Shown here: in pieces, positions 11,701-22,966 of the stretch
Position numbering within the stretch: the stretch's first letter is position 1
Layout: the number at the start of each line of letters is the position of its first letter
Assembly: GCF_004379255.2 (NCBI RefSeq)
Contig: NC_056046.1
Coordinates: 4,650,001 to 4,714,000, forward strand
Source: Salvia splendens
Lineage: Eukaryota > Streptophyta > Magnoliopsida > Lamiales > Lamiaceae
Direction of reading: 5' to 3'
DNA length: 64,000 nucleotides
Program-made: the position numbers and the translations under genes
The notes under the pieces: generated by a model
What the model was told of the DNA's origin: nothing
What the model saw: only the letters and a program-made list of their open reading frames with translations
Databases searched by the model: none

Positions 11701-14246
11701 GTTGAAGTTGCAAGGCCTATGGAGAAAAGCAAGAAGCGAGTTCGTGAGTATCCAGAAAATACTTCTTCTATTCCTGACCAATCTAAAATATTAAGACCGA
11801 GTGTTCATAATTCCCACATTTCAAGGGTAAATACATCTCCATCTCAATTTTTATTATTTAAATATGATGACGATCACAATTTGTAGTAAATCCTAAAAAT
11901 AGTAGCTAATTGTGGTGTGCAATAGATAGCACCAACCAAAAGAAAGCACAGGACACTCAGTTTTCACCAGCACAAAAGTGCATGTGCAACACAGGAATTG
12001 GTGATATTGTATTTACATATTATTGTTGATGTCAAAAAAGAAGGCATAATTAAGAGTTGAGGCTCTGAAAATACTTCTTTCAATTTCGGCTATATTTAAT
12101 TTCTTGCTTGGTGATATCGTATCTACATACATTCTCTTGGGCATATTGGGTTCCTCAACGTTAAAGAAACCCGACGGTTGCATATGAAATTCAATCTCTC
12201 TCTTATTGAAGAAATTAAATTTACAGAAATCCAGTACTTTTTAGGATTATCTTTTGTATAATCACGTTTCTTCATGGTCCATGACATGTCATCGCTGTCC
12301 TACAGGAATTGGAGCCTGCTGATCCTTACGAGGATGCCGTAATAGCGTTGCCTTTAGCTGTTAAAGAGCGGTTGCTTCGAATCCTACGACTTGGAATTGC
12401 GACCAGATTTGATGTAAGTAGTTCTAGTTGCTAATGACTGTTTGGTGATTGGTAATGCAATATAGTTCTTGAAGTAGTTACCAAGCATATGAATGAAATC
12501 AATCAAGGTAGAGCAATTCCCTTCCGTTTGAATTCGTTGTGCCAACCAAGCAAAATAATTGTGATTCCTTTCCTACATTGATTCCATTCTACTCCCATTC
12601 AATTCCATTATACCAAGCATGACCTAGTGTTCATCAGTAAACATGTACAATACCGTGTCTGCCTTCACACTTAAGTTATTTACTGCATCCAGATTGAAAA
12701 TAGAATACAGAATTATGAACATAAAAATATGTTGTGGACTTGTGGTCGGGTCACTTTGATCTACACCCTGGTAAAAATATGTTGTGGTCAGGCCTCTTTC
12801 AATTTGTTTTCACAGAGTTCCTACTTACGTATACGGAGTAGATCTAGATCGGTCAAAATCAAATGAACTTATCATGATGATATTAGCAGTATCTTTTAAT
12901 GATCATATCATTTACTATTGTTTATTAATACTCCCCTCAATAGAAGATTAGAATGGGAAGGATTTGAAGAAATTTCGGTTGCCCTGATTTTGTGTGAAGA
13001 TTCGTGTATTAGAGATAATACAACACAAGTTGCTTTTTCTATATGGGGCCTGCAGTAGTTATTGCTTCTATATTTCGCATGAGAAATCTTCTGCAAGTTT
13101 CTTAATTTTCTTTTCTTTCAACAGATTGATGTCAACAGTTTACGCACTCTCAAGCAATTACCCGAGCCTATTGCTACATCTGTTCTTGACCAGGTTATAA
13201 CAGCCACATGTACAATACGAATTGATGTTTGTTTTTCCTTGCAAGAAAAGCTACTAGTTGATATGCATAACTATGACAACAAGTTTCGTCTGTTAATTTC
13301 TTCAATCATCTATGTAGTTTATGATATCAGGACCAGCTTCACAAAATAAGTCAGCATACCTAGCTGCAGTGATCTCTGAAGTATGTAACTCAACTCTAAT
13401 CTACTGGCTTTAAGCTTATTGCATTACTTATTGTTGAGCCATTCAACTTCTTTCATAGCACCTAGTCGATAAAGTGGGACCGGATCAGAGCTTGGTCAGT
13501 TTGTTGCGAGCTGAGGACGCTACTAGGAGCGAATACAAGTCATTCAACCTCTCGAATCATTTGTCATCCCCCGTTGTTGGTTCCTTCACATCTCGTGTAG
13601 ACATGACAGCTAGGTATGTTTTCTATCTTGTGATGTATGTGCACACTTCACATGGTGAATCTGGTCATTACATAACTATACTAGCCTGGTTGATTGTGAG
13701 ATATTCCTTCGATGCGAAATATAAAATCTCGATGTTCAGAACACATTACCTTCTTAATCGATTTCCAGGCACAACATTTACCATTCATCGCAACACCCGG
13801 ATTATCCTTTATCTAGTCGAGCAATGTTAAGAAGAGCAGAACAGAGAGGCCGATCTCCGTATGAATCAGAGAGCATCCCAATTTCGAGAACAATACGGGA
13901 GGAAGGAAGCCGATCTCGTTATGCGCCCGAGACCATCCCGATTCCAAGAACAGTACTGGAGGAGGGAAGCAATTCTCGGTTCGAGGTAACTCCACCACAC
14001 CCCAGATCTTATGGCAGGGTAGCAATACAAACCGCGGAGCGACATCTATCTCCACCCCAAGCAGCACCAAGTTCATCTTATGCTAGATTAGATCCGAGTT
14101 TGATCTCAGACGTTAGAGGCGTTTCCAGACAGCAAGCGTCCCGACCTCAGATGAGATTTGATCCCTACACTGGTGAGCCCTACAAGTTCGATCCTTTTAC
14201 CGGGGAACCAATAATTCATCCAGCCAATCATGAGCGCCACTTCTGA
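5708..14246 (+). CDS. hnRNP Q-like RNA-binding protein with three RRMs (LIF2 family)
   Basis: Seventeen coding exons give a continuous 598-residue protein with GT/AG splicing: 5708-5744, 5867-5931, 6786-6851, 6999-7070, 7293-7365, 7815-7852, 7955-8059, 10818-10931, 11014-11094, 11179-11247, 11484-11561, 11701-11826, 12306-12413, 13125-13193, 13318-13380, 13459-13613, 13769-14246. RRM1 (about residues 13-85) has IEVFVGGLP and GFCFVRF. RRM2 (about 96-175) has TLYFGNLNK and NRGFAFVKF. RRM3 (about 191-268) has VKVAFVRNLP and SVGFVHF. The arginine/serine-rich C-terminus ends with a repeated FDPxTGEP motif. This architecture matches plant hnRNP-Q proteins such as LIF2, nuclear factors linked to transcript processing and Polycomb partner LHP1. 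The start is the ATG directly after an acceptor-like TTACAG. A leader exon with a GT donor near 5168 is likely. Family assignment is strong; the exact orthologue is not resolved. Confidence 0.85.
8396..9047. repeat. Long inverted-repeat (fold-back) element in intron 7 of the hnRNP-Q-like gene
   Basis: The left arm begins TTTTTATCCTTAACATATGG and continues TTATGATTTTGGTC. The right arm ends with the reverse complement of this, GACCAAAATCATAAAATGGC followed by AGGATAAAAAA. Each arm also contains a second, shifted copy of the same module (left near 8585-8630, right near 8800-8850), so the element is a nested palindrome of about 650 bp. There is no coding content. It is probably a fold-back MITE. 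Confidence 0.65.
10012..10275 (+). repeat. 132-bp tandem duplication in intron 7
   Basis: Two adjacent 132-bp units, 10012-10143 and 10144-10275, are nearly identical. The one difference I see is GGCAGGGAG versus GGCCGGGAG near their ends. It lies wholly within the intron between exons 7 and 8. Confidence 0.9.
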
Positions 14247-15332
14247 GGCTATTTTGGTTTATGTTATTTTTCTACTGCAATACTATTGGTCGATGATTGA
14301 CTGTGCTAGCTTTCCTGTTACTTGACATACCGAGTTTCGTTTCAGTGCTCCTGGAATTTTTTCAACGCTTACATGGAGTTGAGAATTCAGACAGTTCGAT
14401 CCTGAACCCAGACCGAACCCAAGTAACCCGAACCAGTGAAACTGAACCGGAATAAAATAAAATTAGCAACTTATCCGGTTTCCCTTCTTTTCTTTGTTTT
14501 TTTTAACTTAGATGTGTTGAAAAAAGTTCTAGTTCTAGTATTGAAATTGGAACAACACATGCATTGCTAACTTAAATAAACTATGTGATTCCTTTTCTTG
14601 ATAGTTAATTCCTATTGAGAGCTGAAAACCAATTTAAACAAACAGTTGTAAACTTGCATCAAGAGTTTGGGCAGAGTTCGGTGTTGAAACTATAGTTTTT
14701 TGGTCAATCCAAAACCAAATCAATAGCTTTAGATTTAGTTTTGGTTTTGGTTTTGGTTTTGGTTTTGGTTTGCTCACCAATGGTATATATGCACATAAAA
14801 CTGACTTTCCTAAACCAACAATCCAGCATAGTTGGTGTGGTTGTTAAGCACCTGTTCCCTCAAGTTGAGGTAAGAGGCTTGATCCATGCGTATATAAATG
14901 GAGCAAACTGTTTTACCAGTCCCCTATTGCTTAGAGCGCTAATCATTGGGATGAGGGCTGTCAATGGGTCTCAGGTTAAAAAACTCCCGAGAAAATGAAA
15001 AGGAATTTAAAGCAGGAAAAAGCCATGCTTCCAACGAAGAAACTGTCAATGCCAACATTCTATTTCATGAAAGCAAGTGACACTGACACACTACACTATA
15101 TTAAGGGCCATTCATTCATAAAAGAAAGGGAAACTGTTTCCTTTAAAATCCAAATAATGGAATTGCGGTCTGTCAATGGCCACAAACATTGATCACAACT
15201 CAACTGCATTGCATAGTTATTCAAATACGAAAAACAAAGAGATATATACACACAAGATTTGTTCTAAACAGTAGCTATACCAGAGAGGTGACTTTGGCCA
15301 TTAGGCAAACTATAGTTGATATATACTGATAT
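14247..15332. other. Spacer between convergent genes, with a GGTTTT microsatellite
   Basis: This spacer separates the 3' ends of the hnRNP-Q-like gene and the F-box gene. A (GGTTTT)n tract occupies about 14738-14771, and a low-complexity ACCGAACC-type patch lies near 14400-14450. No gene is supported. Confidence 0.6.
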
Positions 15333-16118
15333 TTACTTCCAATCGAGCATATCGAGGAGCCACAGCACCTGGTCCTCTGAGTTTGCAGCATCGCAGAAAT
15401 CCAGCTCAATCCCAAAAACATCAAGGTCACTTTCATTACCATGGTACATAAATAGTAAAGAAATCCACGCCCTAATACTCGGCACAAAAGGGTGCGCAGG
15501 TGAAAAGTCGAGGTAATCAAATGCCAGGGCTCGGAATGTGGAGCGATCTATATAATCACAAATAGACTTGTTTATGATGCAAGCAACTTTCTGGGTATCC
15601 CTTCGGCCTACAAAAACAGAGACGCTGACAATCTGACCCAAAGGGATGTTAAACCTCGGTTGCATTGGAAATGTCATCTTGTAGTCCGGGCTCGTCAAGT
15701 GCAACCTAAGAACATCAGAGATTCCATTTGGTGGTGTCCAGGACCCCTTTTGGAGTACGGGTCCTGGAACCACTTCCGAGAACAAGAGTTTTTCTTCAGT
15801 CCAAATGTCGATATAAAACTCCAAATCCTTCAAGGATAGTTTCGGTGGAAGCAGGGGTCTATTCCTCTTGCGTTTATAAAACGACTTGAATAGTTTGTGA
15901 TAAGACAAAATAGGAGGGGATGACTGCTTGCAGACAGATGGCCATCGATTTGCACACAAGCATTTCCATAAGTAGTCGTCTTGAGCAATCTCTCTCCACT
16001 GCTTGCAAACTGACATACACGTCGCCAGATCTCTACCTTCTAGAAGAGGGAACACAACCTTCAAAATTTCCTCGGCTGACATCTCCATCTCCAGAGGAAT
16101 AAATACTCGCAAGGCCAA
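15333..16118 (-). CDS. F-box protein, At5g39250-like
   Basis: A single-exon 261-residue frame begins MALRVFIPLEMEMSAEEILK. Residues about 13-60 form an F-box (AEEILKVVFPLLEGRDLATC, then VCKQWREIAQDDYLWK), which binds SKP1/ASK in SCF ubiquitin ligases. The remainder is a conserved C-terminal region without LRR, Kelch or WD repeats, typical of a small plant F-box subfamily represented by At5g39250 (assignment from memory). Substrates are unknown. On the minus strand upstream, a GTAAAA donor near 16950 and an AG near 16150 suggest a leader intron, with GA-rich leader sequence near 17090-17130. The gene is convergent with the hnRNP-Q-like gene. Confidence 0.85.
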   Translation of the reverse strand: MALRVFIPLEMEMSAEEILKVVFPLLEGRDLATCMSVCKQWREIAQDDYLWKCLCANRWPSVCKQSSPPILSYHKLFKSFYKRKRNRPLLPPKLSLKDLEFYIDIWTEEKLLFSEVVPGPVLQKGSWTPPNGISDVLRLHLTSPDYKMTFPMQPRFNIPLGQIVSVSVFVGRRDTQKVACIINKSICDYIDRSTFRALAFDYLDFSPAHPFVPSIRAWISLLFMYHGNESDLDVFGIELDFCDAANSEDQVLWLLDMLDWK

Positions 16119-16139
16119 TTTTTTGAACGCACCAGTTTT

Positions 16140-19100
16140 GCAGCACTAGAGAGTTGGAGACTACCAGTACTTATTAAGTTTGTATCAGTTCCTGAAACCA
16201 ATTGATGTACTTGAATATTAAATGCCACTTATTACCTAATCATACGACAAGACGTGTATCATTTGGATCCATAAAAAATGAATTTTCAAGTGGTTATTAG
16301 AAAATGGAAACTAAGGAAGAAAATTGATTGCAATGAAATTCATGATAGCGAAACACATGAACAAGATTTCAACATAAAATGGTCAGTGTATTCATCTGAA
16401 GTTAGCCTTGTTGATGCACAAACACACAATTTTAACATCACAAAAAATCATCAAAATCACAATGCCTTCCTCAACACATCAAACTGCGCTTTCCAAAAAA
16501 ATCGAGGCTTGTGATTTCATCTATACAAACTCCAACATCGCAATACCATGAGATTTTTTTATACGTAAGAGTTTAGTATCACAGCAGATCACCAAAAATA
16601 AACACAAGCCATAAATAATTTCAGATCAAATTTAATGCATACTACCCACAAATCTAATCAATGGTACAAAATATTAATTCAAAAAACATTTGAAAGCATT
16701 AATTCAAAAGCACAATCTAGCAGAACATATGCATCTCCCAAAGCAATAAAAAGCCAAATGAAATCCAACCAAACGGACACAACGTAAACGCAACTAAAAT
16801 TTCCAACACAATACTCATATCTAATCCTCAATTAAAAATTAAAGATCAATAATTGAAACCTAATTTCAATTTCTATACAACCGAATCCAACCCTAATTGA
16901 TACTGTAATTGAACTAAAATCCGCGACGAAAGGAAAGGAAGAAAATTTTACCGTTTACGGTTCCGCAGCTATAAAAATGGATTCATCCCAATTGAAGAAG
17001 AGGAAAAAAGAAAATGATACAGAGCAACAAAACTTGGACCTTCAGATACTGATTAGTCTGTAAAGAAAATGCACAAATAAATTTAGCAATAGAGAGAGAG
17101 AGTTTAGAAAGAGAGAAAGCAGCAAGGTGGTGGAATTCAGTGCAACGTGGCATATAAAAATGTGGGCCCTCTACTATTTGACAAATGGTTTTTGCAAGGT
17201 GGCATTTTAGACAAAAATATTATCTGCTGTCGGATTTAATTATCATAATGCAGAAATGGATATTTTTTTTTTCATTTTTCATTTTAAAAAACCGTTAAGT
17301 TTGTGCCACGAGCTTGATTATGTGATTGTGCATATAGTACGGATTAGATTTCACCATAATTTATTTTAGTTTTTGTCTTAATAATTGATTTTACTTTTTT
17401 TTTTACAGAAAATTTAATAGAATTGTTAAAGACGGTGTTGTGATAGATTCGAACCCAAGATCATTGGCCTCGGGTATTAACAACTTTATCATTAGGCCCA
17501 ACACATTTACACAATGATTGATTGAAAGGAAGATTGAAAAGGAAGTGTGAATGTACTCGATCATAATTTTTGAGATATGGTAGCACATTAATATTTGAAT
17601 GATTTTGATGGGAGCAGTTTATGATCAAGAAAAAGAAGGAAGCCCAAAAGAGATATAGCCCAACCTTTAACTAGGCCCATAATTAACTACATAATTTCAC
17701 GGGCCATTGAAACAACCAACACTCTACCTACATATTTATTCTTATTCTTGAAAATCTAGGTTGTGAAATCTTTTGAACTTTTATGCGTAATATTGAAATA
17801 TTTCAAATTAATCCTCATTACTTTCTCTTCCTCTGGCTCAAAAGTAAAAAAGATTGGTTAAATTTTTAAGGAATGTTTACTTGAGTTTTTAAGTACTGTA
17901 GAAGATAGCGAAACAAGCTCAAATATTTACTTCAATCTATCAAAATGAAGTGGATTATTAACCTTGTATATTTCTATCAAAGATAAATAGTCACATCCTG
18001 TTTCTTACACTGACATGGCGTTCATAATGATTGAGGGTGTCTAAGACTAAGAAGTGGGTTATTTATACGAAGCATTCTGTCATCTTATCACTTAATTTTG
18101 ATCCAATGAAGGAAACAAAATTACTTTCATCCAAACATGCGATATATGACTCATTTTGAAACTTTGGAATAATAATACAAAATTTCAATATTTTTCTCCA
18201 ACATTCCAAAATTCTAATATAAGAAATGAATTGTGACACCAATAGCATGTTTTCCCATGCAATTGTGGGCAACCCGGTTGTGGATAACCCATTTTCAATG
18301 GGTTGTTTGAGTGAATGTGTGACCCCATTGAGGATTTGGTGCTCGGTGCCCACTCACTGAAATATTCATGTTTGCTAAAATATAGTATAACAATCGTCGA
18401 CTAAAAAATTAACCACTTATGATCACAATATGCCTTCTCGTGAATATGCAAGTTTCTTCTACTTGTAATAAAGAGAAAAAGGAAACGTGTTTCAACAAAA
18501 TACTAGTATTATTATTATTTTTTAGAACAAAAATAAGAAGAAGAAGAAGAAGAAGCATTCCTCGTATGTAAAGCCAAATAAGGTTTAAATTAAATAAGTT
18601 GAATTTATATGAAAGAAAAGAGACAAAAGGATTTCCCCGATTGTCGCATTTCTCAAAAGCACGAGGTGTAGTTCTTGTCTGTGGGCGGCCACGCCATAAC
18701 ATGGCATGTGGACTCATTTACCTAAGTGGGACACTGCTGTCTGTTTCCCTCAGATATCACATGAAATATCACTACCATAAGGTCCATAATAATTATACTA
18801 CTTTTTATTTTTTTATATATTATTACTGCTATAGTCTTCAACATGCCCTCACTTCTAAATTTTATCAGACTAACTACAAATTTGAGAACAAGATAGATGA
18901 GATAGTTTAGTAATTTAATTTTCAGATTTTAAAAAATGTGTACGGACCAAAATTTGATGGTGATTTACTATTTGGCAAATTGGCATTCATCAAATAATTA
19001 ACAACACAAACTTTTTTGAGGAATTGATATTTATGGAAAAATGGAATTTTGGTGTACAACCTGGTGGCAGCTGCATGCTGTCATCTGCTGCTGCTGTGAA

Positions 19101-19689
19101 AGAGAGGCCTTTGTCATGCAATATGGGAACACATTGCTATGCTCCCTTCATTTCATTCACTCAAATCTTTATTCACAATTTTAAATATCAAAACAAGAAA
19201 TGTATGAAGCTTGAAGACTTATATCGACACACACTTCATAATTCATATAGTAAATGTCTCATTTGAGAGAGAGATATGATTAAAAAAAATAATCATAAAA
19301 CTGATCTAGGCAATGACAATAATTCATGAAAAAAACAAGAAGAAATTTTATAAAATGTAAACTAAATAAATCTATTCGAATTAGTACATAATTGGCATGG
19401 AAACTAATAAATTAATTCATACTAATAGCCAAAGGAAAAGAAGCTCAACCTTCTTCCTCCTCCGTTCCTCTTTTTCTCTTTTTTTGGGGGAAAATTGTCC
19501 TCTTTCTTCTTTCTTCTTTTTTCGATGTATAATTTCTGCAACACTACGATGCCAAATTCCACCGATTTTTTGATGGAACATCTACCATCCATTCGCACAT
19601 AACGATATACGCATCAGATCGCACGCACATCCGCAAACAAACGATAAATTACGCCGATTAATCGCACCTACAAAAACCCTAGGCAACTA
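16140..19689. other. F-box gene leader/promoter and intergenic DNA
   Basis: About 16140-17130 is probably the 5' leader (with intron) and promoter of the F-box gene. From 17130 to 19689 I see AT-rich DNA with a short (GAA)n tract near 18537-18555 and no supportable gene. Confidence 0.5.
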
Positions 19690-20001
19690 CTACACACCGT
19701 CGCGATTCTCCTGCGACTGCGATCCGTAAAAATCGACCAATTTCTGCAAAACAAGCACCTGAGTTTTGAGGAGCACGATGTAGTCGGCGGTTTCGCGGAA
19801 CAGCTGGTCAGGCTTCGCATCTCCGATTCCGGAGGGGATGAGGCGCCTCAGCGCCGCTAGCTTACCGGAAACTGACGAATCGCTGTTGGCGGAATTGCGT
19901 GGGCAGAGCTGGCGCTTTCTGAGCCTCCTGCTGGAGTTTGACAGCCTCCTCTTCAGCCTTCCAGCGGCGGTTGTGGCGGGGATCCTCGGCTTTGAGCCCA
20001 T
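19690..20001 (-). CDS. Atypical bHLH transcription regulator (UPBEAT1/IBH1-like)
   Basis: An intronless 103-residue protein. The N-terminal half is rich in Arg/Lys and Ser (LKRRLSNSSRRLRKRQLC). It is followed by a helix-loop-helix, about residues 45-92: KLAALRRLIPSG, loop, then KPDQLFRETADYIVLLKTQV. The LFRxTADYI second helix is characteristic of small plant bHLH proteins such as UPBEAT1 and IBH1-like factors. These lack the canonical H-E-R basic motif and mostly act through dimerisation in growth control. The usual E-box contact residues are not visible here. Start is the only upstream ATG in a GC-rich block. The exact subgroup is uncertain. Confidence 0.7.
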   Translation of the reverse strand: MGSKPRIPATTAAGRLKRRLSNSSRRLRKRQLCPRNSANSDSSVSGKLAALRRLIPSGIGDAKPDQLFRETADYIVLLKTQVLVLQKLVDFYGSQSQENRDGV

Positions 20002-20720
20002 GGCGGCGGCGGTGAGTGGCGATGGGCGGCGGAGTTGGTGGAGTGAATACGGCGTAACGGGAATGGCGTTATGGGCGAATATAAGTAGGGGCGGTGTCGA
20101 CTGTGGCTGAAATTACCAAAATGCCATTTTCTACTTTTGTTAATAAATAAATATGGGAGATTTATTATAACATGTGTACTGGGTGGGGTTGGATTATTTA
20201 ATTGAGGGGCGACACATTTGGTCTAGTATGTTATTCACATGAATTTCAAAATTGGATTGTCACGTTATATAAATAAATAAATTCACCAACTATTTTTTTT
20301 TGTCGATCAAATATTGTATATTCTTTATGTAAACAAATTGACTATGGAAAATCATAGTAAAAGTTCAATGGTATAAATGTCAATCGCATTCATGTAGATC
20401 TGTAGTTAGTGGTCACAAATATGATGATGTTATTGGAAGTTTAAGTCTTTAAGATATTTCTAGAAATATTATATACTCCATCTACTTAGAATTAATATGT
20501 ACTACTCCTTAATTAACATGAAATATCCTTATTTTACCCCTCACATGATATCGGGCCGGAGCGTGGGGGTCACTAAGGTGATGGAATCACCTTTTTTGCT
20601 GCAATGAAATATCCTCATTTGCTATATAAAACACCAATGAAAAGTAGAAGTACCATGCAAATAAACTAAAGCACAGTATTCATGGGCATCATTCAAATGA
20701 GAATGCATCACATTATTATA

Positions 20721-20955
20721 CTCCCTCCGTCCCGTGCTACTCGCACGTTTGCTTTTCGGCTCGTCACAAAGTCCTTACACTATTTATAATTTAAGTTAGA
20801 ATTAATGCATTTAATTAATATGTTAGTTTAAGTTAAGAGCTCTTTTATTAAGTGATGTCTCATTACACCTAAAATTCTTTTTTAATTACACAAAAAAATC
20901 AATCCCAAATTTACGGCCTAAAATGAAAAGTGCGAGTAGCATGGGACGGAGGGAG
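20721..20955. mobile_element. Complete Stowaway MITE with TA target duplication
   Basis: A 235-bp element with 26-bp terminal inverted repeats (CTCCCTCCGTCCCGTGCTAC... against its inverse) that differ at one position. It is flanked by TA at 20719-20720 and 20956-20957. This is the hallmark of Tc1/mariner-derived Stowaway MITEs. There is no coding content. Confidence 0.9.
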
Positions 20956-21179
20956 TATTAGTATAATGCTAGAGTTTTTTATTTTTTTTCTTTTAAAGTA
21001 GATTGATAATGATATACCATATTTTCTTTATGCACTTTCTACGTTCGAGCTCTATAGTTGAAGGAAACATCATTTTTTCGCAATGTTGATGGTGAAATAA
21101 ATATCTATGATTTTTTGTAAGCAGAAATGAAGGCGTTTCTTTTCAGCACAGAGATTAAGAAAAATTATGTTAGGTGAGT

Positions 21180-21360
21180 TAAGTAAATGGAGAATAAAGT
21201 GGAAAATGAAAAGGTAGAGAGATGAAGAGAGAAAAAATTAAGAGAGAGCAAAGTAGGTGTGGAAAAATGTTTTAACTTTTACTAAAAAGTGAAATGACTC
21301 TATTATTATTTAATGTACCAAAATGGCAAAATGACTCTATTACCATGGAACGGAGGGAGT
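21180..21360. mobile_element. Stowaway-like element fragment (one terminus)
   Basis: GGAACGGAGGGAGTAC at about 21345-21360 is a Stowaway-type right end preceded by the AAAATGGCAAAATGACTCTA context often seen inside such elements. No left terminus is evident, so the start is approximate. Confidence 0.45.
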
Positions 21361-21432
21361 ACTATTAAATAATTTAACCTATCAAATACTTCCAACCTTA
21401 TTTTTATTTTCACCACCTATCTAATTTTGTTA

Positions 21433-22192
21433 GAGCATCCACAGTGGGGCGGACGATGGCACATCCATCGTCCGCGCCCTATGCTTCGTCCGCGGACGAT
21501 AGAGCTTCGACCACGCATCGTCCACGGTATCGTCCGCCCCACTGCTGGTCACGCGGACGATACCGCGGACGATGCAACACGTTTTCCTTTTTTTTATTTT
21601 TTTAATTCTTCAAAATTTATTATGTATACACCCCAACTTCACTCTTCCATTCTCACTCTTCCATACACTAAAAATGAATCCCGGTGATTATCCAAGTCAG
21701 AATAGTCCGATGTTCAGTGGTAGTGCACGGTGGCCGAGTACGGACCCTGATGAATACCGGCCCTTTGACTCCAACTCCCAATACCGCCAACCGGAGGACG
21801 TTGTTGGACACGCACCACGCCCTTATGCAGTGCGAGGACCCGGACAAAGCTGAATACCTCAAGTGGATGATCGATGATTTGCGCCGCAAGCTGGGAATGA
21901 AGGATTAGTAATGTAGGATTTAGTGAACTTGTTTTTTATTTCTAACTCTTGTAATTTTTTTTAATTAGTAATGTAGGATTTGCCTTTAATCGTAGTGTTT
22001 TTTTTTTTATAATTTTACATGACATATTTGAAAACATAAAAAATTAATTAACAAAATAGTAGTGAAAACTATAGGGCGGACTTTAGGGCGTCCCACTGCA
22101 GGTGGAAGGGTAAGAGGATAGAATGCCGATGCGACAAAGCATAGGACGACGCCCTATAGGGCGGACTTTAGAGTGCCCCATTGTGGATGCTC
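21433..22192 (+). mobile_element. Small PIF/Harbinger-type element with TTA target duplications
   Basis: Terminal repeats GAGCATCCACAGTGGGGC (left) and the inverse of GCCCCATTGTGGATGCTC (right) are flanked by TTA at 21430-21432 and 22193-22195, as expected for PIF/Harbinger elements. The first 140 bp carry repeated CGTCCGCGG / ATCGTCCGC motifs in both orientations, possible transposase-binding sites. The interior keeps fragments of a protein frame (MNPGDYPSQNSPMFSGSARW near 21674, and YLKWMIDDLRRKLGM near 21860) in different frames, consistent with a deleted ORF1. No transposase is present, so it is non-autonomous. Confidence 0.75.
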
Positions 22193-22828
22193 TTACCTAT
22201 CTTTTTTCTCTCTTCTACTCGATGGATGAGTCTTAAGAATTTGAACACTAAAATCGAGTTCGAGAAAAACATCCGCCCAGTAGAGAAAGGGAATGCAAAA
22301 TTAGAAATAATTTGGGCGTTACATTTAAGAAAAAAACTGCATTTTCTTAATAATTATAGTTAAATGAGTGAACTGCATAAAATGACCATAACTTTTCGCT
22401 GTGTAACATCGGAGACCCTTAACATTTAAAAATCCCACCACATGGATCTAACAAAATATACAATTACAAACCTTGCATATTATGCCATTTTCCGAACGAA
22501 AATGCCCAAATGGGCCGAAGGGCAGTTTAGTCTCTTTACCTACCATTTCCGACACTCTATGTTGTCTGCTGTGTGTGCTGTCATTCTATTCTGTCAATGG
22601 GTATCTTTTCTTCCAATGCACATTCTCTCTCTGACTTTTATTAGATTGGTGACTTTTCTTCAAATAAAAGTTTGTTTGATAGTAGTATAATATATTCTCT
22701 CTCCCAAATTGTCAATATAAGTGATAACTTTTAAGAAATTGGGGATTGTAATATAATTCCACCTTTCAATCTTAACCTAATCATTATATTAATCAGAGTT
22801 AGGCAATAAAAAGTCACTTTTAACATCA

Positions 22829-22966
22829 TTAATCAGAGACGGCGTCGTTCAGGAATTCCTCGTCGGAAGGGGATTCTATCTCCACCATTGACCAGTTGTT
22901 GGGGTTCTCCATCTTCACCACCACCGGTGTGCCTATGTGGGATTCCTTCCCCCACCACGGCGCCAT
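22829..22966 (-). CDS. Possible 45-residue small protein
   Basis: ATG at 22966-22964 opens a 45-codon frame ending in TAA at 22831-22829. The peptide is MAPWWGKESHIGTPVVV, then KMENPNNWSMVEIE, then an acidic tail SPSDEEFLNDAVSD. GC content is clearly above the flanks and amino-acid use looks protein-like. I see no signal peptide or membrane segment. A plausible leader and TATA-like sequence lie upstream (23040-23260, minus strand). I do not recognise the family. Confidence 0.5.
   Translation of the reverse strand: MAPWWGKESHIGTPVVVKMENPNNWSMVEIESPSDEEFLNDAVSD

Noticed and set aside
15275..15520. 81-codon minus-strand frame at the F-box 3' end
   Set aside because: Overlaps the F-box coding frame and its 3' flank with no independent signal.
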